Part shown: piece after piece, positions 23,744 to 35,300 of the stretch
Numbering within the stretch: position 1 is the first letter of the stretch
Layout: every line of letters begins with the position of its first letter
Assembly: GCA_046329515.1 (NCBI GenBank)
Contig: JAXLUM010000005.1
Coordinates: 186,001 to 250,000 of the forward strand
Direction: 5' to 3'
DNA length: 64,000 nucleotides
Origin: Bog-950 sp046329515
Lineage (GTDB): Bacteria > Bacteroidota > Bacteroidia > Chitinophagales > LD1
Position numbers and translations under genes: made by a program
Notes under the pieces: model-generated
What the model was told of the DNA's origin: nothing
The model's database searches: none
The model's input: the letters and a program-made list of their open reading frames with translations, nothing else

Positions 23744-24622
23744 CTACCCTCCTACTATTTCACCGCCATTAGGGTGTAAAATCTGTCCGCTCATATAGCT
23801 TGCATCATCACAGGCTAAAAAAACAAAGCAGGGCGCTACCTCGGAAGGTTGACCCGGCCGTTTCATAGGCTGCTCCTTTCCAAATTCCTTAACCTTCTTT
23901 GCCGGAAAGGTGGCCGGTATCAACGGCGTCCAAATTGGCCCCGGTGCAACGCCGTTTACACGAATGCCTTTTTCCGCAAGGTTTTTACTTAACGAACGGG
24001 TAAACGCCAGTATAGCACCCTTGGTGGCTGAATAATCAATTAAATGTTCGCTACCGCGGTAAGCCGTTACTGATGTGCAGTTAACTATAGCCGAACCCTT
24101 TTTCAAATGTGGTAACACGGCCTTGGTTAAATAAAACATTGAAAAAATATTGGTGCGAAATGTTTTGTGCATCATAGCATCCGATATTTCTTCAAAGTTT
24201 TCTTCCATGTGCTGTTCAGCAGCGTTGTTTACTAACACATCTATTCTACCAAATTGCTTCATCACTTTATTTACCACACTTCGGCAGAAAACTGCATTGC
24301 CCACGTCGCCGGCAATCAGCAAACAATTCCGGCCTTCATCTTCTACAAGCAGCTTTGCTTTTTTGGCATCGCCGTGCTCCTTAAGGTATACTATAACCAC
24401 ATCTGCTCCTTCGCGGGCAAAATGCACTGAAACTGCTCGGCCTATTCCGCTATCGCCTCCGGTTACTATAGCAACCTTATCTTTCAGTTTACCGCTTCCT
24501 TTATAATCATCCCGTATATATTCCGCGGCCGGAGACATTTTGCTCTCCCGCCCCGGTTGTTCTTTTTGGTGTTGCGCAGGCACACCTTTCACTTTTTTCA
24601 AAACATTCATCAGCCCAAGCAT
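23744..24622 (-). CDS. SDR-family oxidoreductase (YghA-like)
   Basis: 292 residues. A 40-residue N-terminal extension with a PAQHQKEQPGRESKMSP motif is typical of the YghA/glucose-dehydrogenase-like subgroup found in stress loci. The core shows VTGGDSGIGRAV (cofactor loop), NNAAEQ, the catalytic YSATKGA and APGPIWTPLIP, then the closing GGEIVGG. Substrate unknown, probably NADP-dependent. Met5 is an alternative start. Together with the BrkB-like and CsbD genes downstream it makes a compact group like those induced by osmotic or general stress. Confidence 0.88.
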   Translation of the reverse strand: MLGLMNVLKKVKGVPAQHQKEQPGRESKMSPAAEYIRDDYKGSGKLKDKVAIVTGGDSGIGRAVSVHFAREGADVVIVYLKEHGDAKKAKLLVEDEGRNCLLIAGDVGNAVFCRSVVNKVMKQFGRIDVLVNNAAEQHMEENFEEISDAMMHKTFRTNIFSMFYLTKAVLPHLKKGSAIVNCTSVTAYRGSEHLIDYSATKGAILAFTRSLSKNLAEKGIRVNGVAPGPIWTPLIPATFPAKKVKEFGKEQPMKRPGQPSEVAPCFVFLACDDASYMSGQILHPNGGEIVGG

Positions 24623-24653
24623 TACATCAGTGTTTAATTATTTAACGCTGCTT

Positions 24654-25367
24654 TTAGAAAACCAATGAGCTGAACACAAACAGGATGAACAGTAAAGCGA
24701 TTAGCAAGGTAACGGCGCCTAACACTATACCGGCTATAGCCCATCCGCGGCGTGCTGAGCCTAAACCGAACACACCTAATACAATTGCAGCTACGGCGCA
24801 GGCAAAGGCGAAAAAGCCTATGAACGGACCAAAGGCCAATACAAAGCCAACTATACCCAATATGCCTGAAGCAAACGCCATCTTCGAGCCGCGGTCATCA
24901 AGGTAACCGGCTGAAGCGGCAGGTGCTGTGGTGCTTTTACGCAGGTTTTTGCTCAGTTTCAGGTAATCAACCGGCGATTTCATTTTTACCACCACTTTCT
25001 TTCCTCTCTTTTCTAACCCAACTCTTCCGTCGGAGTTTTCGCGGAAAATGGTGTTCACCTCCTGTATTTCCTGTTCGGTTAATTCAGCGCCCATTTTAGG
25101 CGGTAAAGGAATAACCATGCCCTTATCTGCGGATGCGGTAAAGCTGCCCACATCCACTTTTGTGGTTTCTCTTTCGGCTGTTTCAGTTTGTTTTACGCTT
25201 ACACTCTTCTTAGAATGGCCATGTGTTGCAGCTTTGGCAAATAATGGCATATGGTGACTTCTGCGGCCGGTAGCTAAATCAGGGCACTTAAAGCTCTGTT
25301 GCATTTTGCAGGCTGTTAATAATTGTAGGCAGGCTGCAACTATAATTAAAGTAGAATTTCTCATCAT
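24654..25367 (-). CDS. Lipoprotein with C-terminal membrane segments
   Basis: 237 residues. The N-terminus has a lipoprotein signal with a lipobox (LLTAC, Cys20). Residues about 65-155 are charged and soluble (LTEQEIQEVNTIFRENSDGRVGLEKRGKK). The last 75 residues form two long glycine/alanine-rich hydrophobic stretches separated by a polar GSARRGWAIAG turn, as in DUF4190-type tails. A lipid anchor combined with C-terminal membrane helices is unusual and makes the topology unclear. Function unknown. Monocistronic. Confidence 0.65.
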   Translation of the reverse strand: MMRNSTLIIVAACLQLLTACKMQQSFKCPDLATGRRSHHMPLFAKAATHGHSKKSVSVKQTETAERETTKVDVGSFTASADKGMVIPLPPKMGAELTEQEIQEVNTIFRENSDGRVGLEKRGKKVVVKMKSPVDYLKLSKNLRKSTTAPAASAGYLDDRGSKMAFASGILGIVGFVLAFGPFIGFFAFACAVAAIVLGVFGLGSARRGWAIAGIVLGAVTLLIALLFILFVFSSLVF

Positions 25368-25577
25368 TCAATTTTTAGTTAGTTAGTAATCGGCTGTTAA
25401 AGCCTTAAAACCGCTAATCCAAATACATGCCATGCACAATAGCGCTATCTGTAAGCTGTTGATTTTGCTGCTTTTGATAGTATATCTGTTTTGAATTGTG
25501 GAATTTTCTCAACAGAATATTCATTAAGATATTTACTGGACAAATACTATTTTCCCGCTGCAAACCGTGGGTGTGGT

Positions 25578-26267
25578 ATGAATTTCGATCCAACAAAAGT
25601 TTATGTAATAATCCCCTCCTTTAATGAGGGCAAGGTTATAAGGCAAACGGTAGCGCCCTTAATTGAAAACGGCTATACCGTAGTAGTTATTGACGATTGC
25701 TCAACAGATAACACCAAACAGGCATTACAAGGCCTGCCGCTTATTTACTTAAAACACGAAATTAATTTAGGACAGGGCGCCGCCCTGCAAACCGGTTTGG
25801 AGTATGCCCTTACTAAGGGGGCGCAATATGCAGTTACCTTTGATGCAGACGGCCAACACAACTACGAAGAAATACCGGCTTTAATGGAACCCTTATTGGT
25901 TGACCGCGCCGATATAACCATGGGCACCCGCTTTAAACGGCCTGAGGATATTGCCCAGGTGCCGCCGTCGCGCAAGCTTATTCTTAAGGGAGCCATAATG
26001 GTAAACGGCTTTTTTACAGGCATGTGGCTTACTGATGCTCACAATGGTTTCAGGGCCATGAACAGAACTGCCTTAGCCAAAATTAAAATGCGCGAAAACC
26101 GCATGGCCCATGCGTCGGAAATACTTACGCTTATTAAACAGGCCGAACTGCGCTACGAAGAGGTGCCCGTAAACATTGTTTATACCGACTATTCTAAAAT
26201 GAAGGGGCAAAGTTCCATGAATTCAGTAAACATCCTTATTGACCTTATCCTCAAAAAAATACTGTAA
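25578..26267 (+). CDS. Family 2 glycosyltransferase (DPM/DpgS-like)
   Basis: 229 residues from the ATG at 25578, which places the fold start directly (VYVIIPSFNEGKVI); an upstream start would add a non-conserved tail. Motifs are VVVIDDCSTDNT, GQGAALQTGLEYA and FDADGQHN (89-95), the metal-binding DxD-like site. This type makes polyprenyl-phosphate sugars from nucleotide sugars at the inner face of the membrane. It has no membrane segments of its own. The DUF2304 gene starts two bases downstream and the TMTC-like gene follows, which suggests it supplies the sugar donor for that protein. Confidence 0.9.
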   Translation: MNFDPTKVYVIIPSFNEGKVIRQTVAPLIENGYTVVVIDDCSTDNTKQALQGLPLIYLKHEINLGQGAALQTGLEYALTKGAQYAVTFDADGQHNYEEIPALMEPLLVDRADITMGTRFKRPEDIAQVPPSRKLILKGAIMVNGFFTGMWLTDAHNGFRAMNRTALAKIKMRENRMAHASEILTLIKQAELRYEEVPVNIVYTDYSKMKGQSSMNSVNILIDLILKKIL

Positions 26268-26269
26268 GC

Positions 26270-26605
26270 ATGAATTTCAAACTTCTGCTCCTTATACCGG
26301 TGGCCATACTTGTAATTATTGCTATACCGCGTTTAAAAAACCGCACTTTCTACCGCCTTTTAATTATAAGCCTAACTGCTGTTGGGGCCGTGTTTGTGGT
26401 GTTTCCGGGCCTTACAGATAAGATTGCCAATTTTGTGGGCGTTGCCCGTGGTTTCGACCTTCTTGTATATCTGTTCATCATGTTTTTCTTTGTGGCGGGC
26501 ATTATTCTATATTCGAAAATCAGAAACCTGGAAGCCGCTCAAACTGATTTGGTGCGCAAAATTTCCATTCAGCGGGCGGAAGACTTAAACGATACCAAAG
26601 CATGA
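26270..26605 (+). CDS. DUF2304 membrane protein
   Basis: 111 residues with three hydrophobic segments (about 4-20, 28-45 and 60-82) and a short charged cytoplasmic coil at the end (KIRNLEAAQTDLVRKISIQRAEDLNDTKA). DUF2304 genes are commonly found next to family 2 glycosyltransferases, where they probably help tether the enzyme or handle the lipid-linked sugar. The stop overlaps the start of the next gene by four bases (ATGA). Confidence 0.88.
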   Translation: MNFKLLLLIPVAILVIIAIPRLKNRTFYRLLIISLTAVGAVFVVFPGLTDKIANFVGVARGFDLLVYLFIMFFFVAGIILYSKIRNLEAAQTDLVRKISIQRAEDLNDTKA

Positions 26606-28653
26606 ATCATAAAGCAGTTGTTGCCGGATTACTATCTCTTGTCCTTTTAGCCATTACGGCGGTTTACAGCAATCACTTCCACAACCAGTTTCACTTTGAT
26701 GATTCGCATACCGTGCAGGACAATGCCTTTATACGCGAGATAAAGAACATTCCGCTATTCTTTAAAGATTGCACCACCAGCAGTTCAATGCCTTCGCACC
26801 AGGGTTACCGCCCTTTGGTTACTACCACCCTTGCTATTGATTATGCCTTAACCCCTGAAGCAAAGCGAAACCCGCTTGACCCTTTTTGGTTTCATGTATC
26901 TAACTTTAGCTGGCTGCTGTTAATTGTTATTCTGCTCTACTTTATACAAGTAAAACTGTACGAAACCTCTTTCCCTAAGTTAGGCGAATTCACCAGCTAT
27001 TTTTCCCTGGTTGGCTGTGCCTGGTACGGTTTACATACCGCCAATGCCGAAACCGTAAACTACATTATTTCCCGCTCCGATATACTTTCTACGCTGGCTA
27101 TTGTAGGCTCCTTTGCCCTTTACCTTCAATTCCCCAGCCTGCGCAAAACCTATATATACCTAATACCGGTTATACTGGGCATGTTTGCTAAGGAAACCAC
27201 TATAATGTTTGCTCCCGCGTTAATTGCTTACGATTACATGATTGAAAAGCAAAAAAGCCTGGTAGACTTGCTTACGTTTAAAGAGATTAGCAACTTCTTT
27301 AAAAGCATAGGCGCAGGGCTTATTCCGCTGGCTATATGTTTAGGCCTGGCCATTTTTACCATTAAAATGACCAAACACCACGAGCCCGGCGGCACTTCGG
27401 TATTGTGGTATGCTTCCTCACAGCCTTACATCATCTGGCATTATGTAACTGAGTTTTTCTTCCCGCTGGAACTTACTGCCGATACGGATATTCCTTTAGT
27501 AATTTCTTACAACGGCATTATCTGGAGCCGTTTAATAGGTGGTTTTATCTTCCTTGCTCTATTAATTGGTTTAGCCTTCTATACCTCCACAAAAAAAGAA
27601 TGGCGCCCGTTTTCATACGGTTTGGTTTGGTTTCTTTTAATGTTGTTACCTACTTCCTCCTTTATTGCCCTGGCCGAAGTAACTAACGACCACCGCGTTT
27701 TTTTGCCTTACATAGGAATGATTTTCTCAGTAGTTTGTTTGCTTATAAACCTTACCAATAAATTCTTTAGCCAGGGGCAGGCAAGGTATGCCATGTTTGC
27801 GCTTATGATTCCTGTGCTGGGGGCTTATGGCTACGGTACACACCAGCGTAACATCGTTTGGGAAAAGGATGAAACCCTTTGGAAAGACGTAACCGAAAAA
27901 AGCCCTAACAACGGCCGTGGCTGGATGAACTATGGCTTAACCCTAATGGGCAAAGGCGATTATGCAGGTGCTGAAACCGCTTTTGATTCTGCGCTGGTAA
28001 AAACACCGCGCTACTATATACTGCATGTAAACATGGCTATACTTAAACAGGCACAGGGCAAGCTTTCTGAAGCCGAACAGTATTATCAAAACGCCATTGC
28101 TTACGGCCCCGGTTACGTGGAATCATACTACTACTACTCCCGCTATTTGGGCAGCCAGCAGCGTTTAGACGAAGCCGAAGAGTATTGTAATAAGGCGTTG
28201 GCTATTTTCCCCGGCCACATTTACAGCCGTTACCAAATAATGGAGATATACAAGCAGAAGGCAGATAAGGCAAAACTTAAGCAGGCTGCTGAAGTTACCC
28301 TGCAGTACTACCCTAACGATGCCTACGCCAAGCAGTATTTAGAAACAGCTAACAGTGCGGCTCCTCTGGTGCCTATTACTCAGCAAAATTCTACAACGGT
28401 ATTAATTAATAAATCGCTGGCCTACTACCAAAGCGGTAAGTACAGAGAATGTATTGACGCCTGCTACGAAGTATTGGCCGTTGAACCAAATAATGCAACA
28501 GCTTATAACAACATTGGTTCAGCTTACGCCATGTTGCAGAAATTTGACAGCGCTGAAATAGCGTGTAAGAAAGCTTTAGAAATTTCGCCTAACTACCAAC
28601 AGGCCAAAAACAACCTGAAATGGGCGCAGGATGAATTGAAGAAGCAGCGCTGA
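26602..28653 (+). CDS. TMTC-like membrane glycosyltransferase with TPR repeats
   Basis: 683 residues. The first 420 hold about ten membrane segments. The first extracytoplasmic loop carries FHFDDSHTVQDNAF (about 30-43), the acidic pair expected at the catalytic site of GT-C enzymes and close to the loop of the animal O-mannosyltransferases TMTC1-4. From about 425 to the end there are tandem TPRs (GRGWMNYGLTLMGKGDYAGAE, then further copies, the last ending near 670). This domain order, GT-C core then TPRs, is that of TMTC proteins. The GT2 and DUF2304 genes upstream could make its polyprenyl-linked donor. The sugar and target are unknown. Confidence 0.8.
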   Translation: MNHKAVVAGLLSLVLLAITAVYSNHFHNQFHFDDSHTVQDNAFIREIKNIPLFFKDCTTSSSMPSHQGYRPLVTTTLAIDYALTPEAKRNPLDPFWFHVSNFSWLLLIVILLYFIQVKLYETSFPKLGEFTSYFSLVGCAWYGLHTANAETVNYIISRSDILSTLAIVGSFALYLQFPSLRKTYIYLIPVILGMFAKETTIMFAPALIAYDYMIEKQKSLVDLLTFKEISNFFKSIGAGLIPLAICLGLAIFTIKMTKHHEPGGTSVLWYASSQPYIIWHYVTEFFFPLELTADTDIPLVISYNGIIWSRLIGGFIFLALLIGLAFYTSTKKEWRPFSYGLVWFLLMLLPTSSFIALAEVTNDHRVFLPYIGMIFSVVCLLINLTNKFFSQGQARYAMFALMIPVLGAYGYGTHQRNIVWEKDETLWKDVTEKSPNNGRGWMNYGLTLMGKGDYAGAETAFDSALVKTPRYYILHVNMAILKQAQGKLSEAEQYYQNAIAYGPGYVESYYYYSRYLGSQQRLDEAEEYCNKALAIFPGHIYSRYQIMEIYKQKADKAKLKQAAEVTLQYYPNDAYAKQYLETANSAAPLVPITQQNSTTVLINKSLAYYQSGKYRECIDACYEVLAVEPNNATAYNNIGSAYAMLQKFDSAEIACKKALEISPNYQQAKNNLKWAQDELKKQR

Positions 28654-29199
28654 TTATTGCGCTAAGGCTTTTTCAATGGATGCTACAACGTCTGCTTCAC
28701 TAACTAAGGTTCGTGGGCTAAAGGAAGTAATTACTTTACCGTCCTTACCTACTAAAAACTTCTGAAAGTTCCAGGTAACAGGGGCATCAGCCACGCCGTT
28801 CTCATCCTTACGGGTTAAATAGCTGTATAATGGGGCCATGTCCTTTCCCTTAACTGAAATTTTAGAGAACATAGGGAAGGTAACGGCATATTCTCTTGTG
28901 CAGAACTGCTTTATCTCTTTATCATCGCCCGGCTCCTGCCCCATAAAGTTGTTCGCAGGAAAACCCAATACCACCAATCCTTTATCCTTATACTTGGTAT
29001 ACAAGGTTTGTATATCCTTATACTGGGGTGTGTTACCGCAAAGGCTGGCCACGTTTACAAACAACAACACCTTGCCCTTATAAGCGCTTAACGACACATT
29101 TTTTCCATCAATATCCTTAACGGTAAAGTCGTAAACGGTTTTAGTAGGCAGGCTTAGCGCAGATGCAAACACAAGCGCGGCAACAAGTAAAGTTTTCAT
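28654..29199 (-). CDS. Glutathione peroxidase-like thiol peroxidase
   Basis: 181 residues with an N-terminal signal or anchor (about 1-18), so it acts outside the cytoplasm. The peroxidatic residue is Cys54 in NVASLCGNTPQY, encoded by TGC and therefore not selenocysteine. The second motif is GFPANNFMGQEPG, where Asn stands at the position that is Gln in many homologues, and the third is WNFQKFLVGKDG. Bacterial enzymes of this type usually take electrons from thioredoxin. It is convergent with the TMTC-like gene; the two stop codons are adjacent. Confidence 0.9.
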   Translation of the reverse strand: MKTLLVAALVFASALSLPTKTVYDFTVKDIDGKNVSLSAYKGKVLLFVNVASLCGNTPQYKDIQTLYTKYKDKGLVVLGFPANNFMGQEPGDDKEIKQFCTREYAVTFPMFSKISVKGKDMAPLYSYLTRKDENGVADAPVTWNFQKFLVGKDGKVITSFSPRTLVSEADVVASIEKALAQ

Positions 29200-29284
29200 A
29201 CCAATATTTTTTAGCTACAACAAATGGAATTAAAAAAAGTTTAATTGCGCAAAATATGCGCTGTTTATTGTTCTTAATAAAACA

Positions 29285-29316
29285 AAAATGCCCGGCAGTT
29301 GCCGGGCACTTATGGC
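29285..29316 (-). terminator. Terminator of the giant surface protein gene
   Basis: TGCCCGGCA and TGCCGGGCA form a 9-bp stem with a 2-base loop, followed on the minus strand by TTTTTGTTTT. It lies about 15 bases after the stop codon at 29333. Confidence 0.88.
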
Positions 29317-29332
29317 GTAATAAGCTTAAGGC

Positions 29333-32300
29333 TTACTTGCTGTTACTTATAAATACCTGCTTGCTAACTGTTCCGTCATTATCCTTAACGTTTACAATTA
29401 CATAACCTGCATCAAGGTTATTCAGTTTGCGGCTGTAAATGGTTGATTTACCAAACTTCTCGCTGCTTACTAACTGGCCAACCACATTGTAAATATTAAT
29501 AGTGGCTTCCACCTGTTTCTTGCTGCTAAAGTCTACATACACGCGGTCTTCATTACTCCAAATTTTAATTCCGTTATCGGCTATTGGCGTAATGCCGGTG
29601 GCATTTTTAGCGGTAATAGTCACCGTTTGGTTGCTGCTTGAAGAGCAGGCATCTGCATTTTCAACCATCATATTTACGGTGTAAACACCCTCAGCAGCAT
29701 AGTTATGTGTTACCATAGGGCCGTTTAATATAGCGCCATCACCCATATCCCACTGCACGCTTGTTGCAGCTAAACTGGTATTGGTAAAGTTGATGTCCTC
29801 ACCTGTTTCAGCCACATTTTTGCTTGCAGCAAAGTTGGCAACAATAGGCTGCGCGCCGGTAACTGCCACATTCTTAACCACAGTATAGTTGTTGTTATCT
29901 ACCAGGGTTACAGTATATGTGCCTGACTGGGCGCTTACCGTAACTGCATTGCTGTTGTTTAATGTGCCTGAAGAAACTACTACACCCTGTGCATCAGCCA
30001 CAGTATACTGCCAGCTGGCAGGGCCGGGCTGTTCAATATTAATTTGGCCCGGTGCATTACAGTTTGCATTAACCGTGTTAACATGCGCTGCCGGTGTAAA
30101 GTGCAATACAAAACGGTCAAAGTTATCAGTAGCGTTGCTTATAAAGCTATAGTCGCCGCTTCTTACATCATGCCATACGTTCAGCTTCTTATCCTCAAGG
30201 GTAATATAGCTTGTAGGGTCAAAACTGCTTATACCGTCAAATGTAAAGGTATAGTGGCCGTTAATACCGGCTTCAAAGCCAACAGGCACTGTGCTGGTTT
30301 CCTCAATACTCTTAAGCGTATTAACTGCCAGCCAGCTTAATGGGTCGGCATTGTGGGTATAAAGCGTATGGCGGTTTAATGCGCCTGCCACTTTAATTCC
30401 ATCATAATCCGCATCCATATTTACTGTAGCATCAGTATTAAAGGCAACCGTAGTTACATCCAACAACTGGGTTGAATCATTAGCTGCTGTAATAGTTAAC
30501 TCCTCGCTGTTAGCCTGCTTTTGGAAAGTAGAAGGGGTAACCGGTTTAACACGGCTGCTTGCATTAATAGTATACGTTTTAGGGGCACCCGGTGCACTTA
30601 CGTGTACCATAAACGCCTGGAACGGTGCAACAACAGTTGCCGCCTGGTAGCTACCGGCAAAAGGTCCGCCGGTATGCCATACCAGTTTGCTTGCGTCAAA
30701 GCCTGCAGGTGTGTTGCTTACATTTAAATAAGCCAGGTAAGGGTTAGCCACTAATTGCCAGCCGCTGGTCATTGGGCGGCCTTGTAAACTAACGTTGTTC
30801 CAACTGCTGTTAATTAAACCACCCACACTATAGCTTGTGTTAAGGTTAGCTTGCCCTGTAACACTAACCGTGCCTGCGCCGGTAAAGCGTATTGAATACC
30901 CCTTGGCATTAACTGCATTGCCGCTGGTTTCAAAAAACCATCCGCCTAAAGCGCAGCTTGCGCCATTGCTTTGGTCATAGCTGGCTACAGTGCCGTAAGG
31001 TGAGGCGTAATTCAATTGTGTTTCGTCGCAGTTGGGCTTTGGTATTGCAAAGCCGCTGATACCACCTGCGCCAAACTGGCTAAGCGGTGCATTATCTACC
31101 GGCGAACCTATGTAGTGCGCATCGTAAGTGCTGCTGCTATGGTAGTAACGGTCCGCCTTTATATAGCCAATAAGCATACCGTTATAGCCTGCACTAAAGT
31201 TATCAATTATGGCAATCTGGTTATCCGCAAGACTGTTAAAGTGTAATACACCTCCGCTAGCATCCAGTGTTCCGCTTTGCAGGCGAACCTCATTCATCAC
31301 ATCAAAAATGCTACCAGCCTGCAAGGCAGCGCCACTGGCATTATTTAGCCTAAGGTTATTAAATATCAAGTGTTCAAACAACAATTGAGGAGCACTGCCA
31401 TTCAATTCTAATTCACCATTACCAATTATACTTGAAGGAATACTATAGCCCCCTGTAAATCTACCGCAAACTGAAACTCTCTTGCCACCATCAATATCAA
31501 TTTGCGCGCTTGCTTCGACAATCATATCCCCCACTTGCGGTGAGGTAGCATTTATATGCGGAAAGAAACCGCCAACAGGCGAAGTTGGTATAGTAACATC
31601 GGCAGCGCAATCGTTAGGTACTACGCCAAGGCTCCAGTTGGTTGCTGTAAACCAATCCTGCGAATAACCTAACCAAACGCTGTTGCAGGCGCCAAAACTC
31701 ATTACCATATCATCAAACATATCTGAACATGGTGCTACGCCGGTAACCTGTAAAGTAAGGGTTACTGATGTTTCGCCGGGTGCAGGGATATAAGTTGGGC
31801 TTAAAGTATTGGCATTGGTTAAGGAACCTGAACCATTGTGTGTCCAGCTTACAGCTGTGTAATTACTTGCTGTAGCGCCTGTAACCGTATTTAATAAACC
31901 GTTACAACCGCTAATATCCGGGCCTGCGTCAGCAGTAGCCTGCGGTAAAACAGTAATTGTAACAGTACCTGATAGGTCACCGGGCTGAGCCGCGCAATAA
32001 GAATCGCTCAAATCAGCAATAGTATAGGTAGCATCAGATGTAGGTGCAACGTTAACCGGTATAGGATTGCTGTTGCCAACAAAGGTTGTTCCGTCAGAAA
32101 GTGTTCCGCTCCATGGGCCCGTGCCCGTTACAAATACCGCAATGTTTACTGATTGCCCGTTACAAATAGTGGTTGAACCCACCAAATTGCCTGTAGGCCT
32201 TCCCTTAATAGTTAGGGTAAACACTGTTTGGTCAGAACATGCCGGGCTGGTAGCCGTTTCCTTTCGCACATAATAAGTGTGTACCCCTGGTGTATTAATG

Positions 32301-35300
32301 CTTATGATTGTTGAAGGTAAAGCAGGCCCGCCACTGGTGTTAGACCATACATACGTTCCTGTAGTGGCATTGGCATCAGCAGGGTTAAAATCTGTAAGGT
32401 CAATAGTACTGTTATCCTGGCATAAGGCCTGTGCATCCGTTGCAGGAAGATCAGGAGTAGGATATACCGTTAAAGTAACCTCACTTTCATCACTACAAAC
32501 CGGTGTAGTTGAAGTTTCCTTACGCACATAATAAGTAAATGTGCCCGGTGTGGTTAAGGAAAGAACCGTAGAGCCCAATGCCGCACCACCCTGTGTAAGA
32601 GACCAAATGTATGTACCCGTTGTGCTGTTGGCATCTGTTGGGTTAATAGAAGTTAGGTTAAACGAGGGGTTATAACATGTTGCATAATCAACTGTAGCCG
32701 GCAAATCAGGCACCTGGTTTACTACTACCGATGTATACACCGGTATACTCCATCCATAACAATCATCTTTAACACGTAATCTAACCTGGTAAGTACCCGG
32801 CACAGTAATATTCAGCACACCCGGGTTTTGATCCGTAATTTGTGAACCGCTAAGCAGGTTAGCGCCAGGTACTGCTGCAGAGTTAGGAGATGTTATTTTT
32901 TGAACAGCCCAATCGTAACAAGAACCCGCAGCGCTGGTTCCTAAGTTAATAGATGAACCAACGCAAATAGGGCTAATAGGATTTATGGTAGGTAACGACC
33001 TTGTAGCCGATACATTAACGCCCTTCTTAAAAGTAACTGCACCATAGGTAAGGTCTAAACCGTAAATAGCCGGTTTTGAACCGCTGGCAGCAGGCAATGC
33101 GCCTGAACCGGGTAGAGAAGGGAAATAAATTTTTGCAGTTGACGAGGTGGCGGAATATGAACTTACCGAAGCGCTTACATCATTAACGTAAGATGCCCCC
33201 GTAGGTAAAGTCCAGTTACCGGCACCACCTGCTTTTGTAATTGTTATTTCTGAATTAGTAGCGCCTACATAGGCACTTACTGTAGCAACCGGTGTAATTG
33301 GTATGGTTACGCTTGGGCTGGTAACTGTACCTGTGCCGGTTGCCATTTGGGCTGAAACCCCTGCTGAACCGTTTGCACCTGTACCACCCTGGCCGCCGGT
33401 TCCACCGGTTCCGCCATTGCCGCCACAACGTGAGCCTACTATACAAGAGTTACAAGCGCCACTTCCGCCTCCGCTACCGCCTAAACCTGCGCTTCCTGGC
33501 GCCCCGCTACCACCTGCACCTGCAGCCCCTGGGCTTAAATTACAGTTCGAAATAGTTCCAGCAGTTCCATTTACATAAATACCAAATGAGGCACCGCCGC
33601 CATAACCGCCCGTGCCGCCTGAGCCGCCCTGGCCACCGGCGCCGCCTGCTGCACCATTCTGTGCACCGCATAAACCACCAACACAGGCACCAAATACACA
33701 GGCGCCAACACAACCCACATTATTACCGCTGCCGCCGCCGCCGCCTTGGCCGCCGCCGCCATTAATGCCTGTACCACCCTGGCCGCCCGGCACAAAGTAA
33801 TTACTATATGTACCTGCACTGCCTGTTGCTAAACTATTTGAACCGCCAAAACCGCCTGCTCCAACTCCCCCGTTGTTACCACTATTGCCAGCGCTTAAAG
33901 CGCCACCTCCACCAACACCTGCTGCTCCATTCGCATTTTGGTTACTTCCCGTTCCTGTACCGCCGGCACCATTGCCTTTAGCACCCGCCGTACCGGCGCC
34001 TGAAGTTCCGCCGCTGCAACTTGCGCGGCCATTACCGCCGCCGCCGCCTGCACCGCCTGAAAAGCCACCTCCAACAGCAGGGGTTACTCCGTTAGTGCCT
34101 GCTGTTGCAGCAGGGGTTATTATTTTGCAACGGGTAATTTCATAACCGCTGCAGTTGTCAATATGCACACCGTAAAAAGATTGCCCCCTGTTATTGGTTT
34201 GGCCGGTGCCTGATGGAGAAATTACGTTTATTGTAAGATCCTGTAAGCGCCAGTTATTTACACTGGCTGCGGCCATACCACGGTAAACACCAATTTGTGT
34301 TGCACCAACAGTTGGCGTTTCTAAAGATGGAGTTATATCTAACTGTGAAGTAAGGCTTATATTCTTTTGCCATGTTGCATCACATCCGCTACCGGCAGAT
34401 TCATATCCGCCATCAAAAAATGTATTGGCCGGTATATCTATTCTACCGCTTACGGTATACGTACCGCTAAGCATGCGTATTTCATTCAACTGGCCGTATG
34501 TGCCCAGGTTAATTAATCCTATTGCCGAAGAAAGACTTGTAGGGCTCGCGCTTGTGAAACCATCACCGGTTCCTGTTGGCGATACATAAATAATGTTTGA
34601 ACAACTAGCAGGTCCGCTGGAAGTTGTAAAGTTGAACACCGGACATGAAAGGGCATCACCCTGTGCGTTGGTAGGGACTACTTTCCAATAGTAGGTAGTG
34701 CCCGAACTTAAGGTGCCTGCACTATAGGTTAATACATTACCAAGGTTAGTTCCGTTTTCAATGTTGGTGGGTGGGTTATTGGTTCCAAAATATAATTTGT
34801 ATGAAGTTGGTGTTCCCGGAGGGTTAGCAGGTGCAGCCCATTGTAAGGAAGTACCCACAGTGCTTATGCCGCCAGCACCATCAGCAGGAAAAGAGGGCGT
34901 AACGCAACCCGGATAATAAGTATTAAATGTGCGCACAGCGCAACCGTTTTGGTCGCCGCTGCCGTAGTTCCATGGGGCAATACGCCAGTAGTATACCTGG
35001 TTTGGAGCCAGGCCGCCGGTAGCATATGAAGTTGCCAAACCCTGGTTGGCACCGTTAACTACGTTTGTAGGCGGGTTGTTGGTTCCGAAATAAAGTTTGT
35101 ACCCATGCACTGTGCCGCCGGCTGAGTTCCACTGCAGTGTAGTACCTACAGAAGATACCGTTTGCGTGTTACCAGGGAAAACATAACTACCACAAACCGG
35201 TAGTGGCGGGTGCACCACCTTACATACAACAGTACTGTTGGTTGAGTTGGTTTGGCAATAGAAGTAGAATAAACCTAAAAGGTTGGTAACCTCGTGCAGG

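Noticed and set aside
28654..29199. Selenocysteine in the glutathione peroxidase
   Set aside because: The active-site codon is TGC (Cys) and no in-frame TGA is present.
33303..34145. Long proline-rich open frames on the plus strand
   Set aside because: They are the complement of the glycine-rich block of the large surface protein; GGN codons read as CCN. They have no signal, no start context and no conservation argument.
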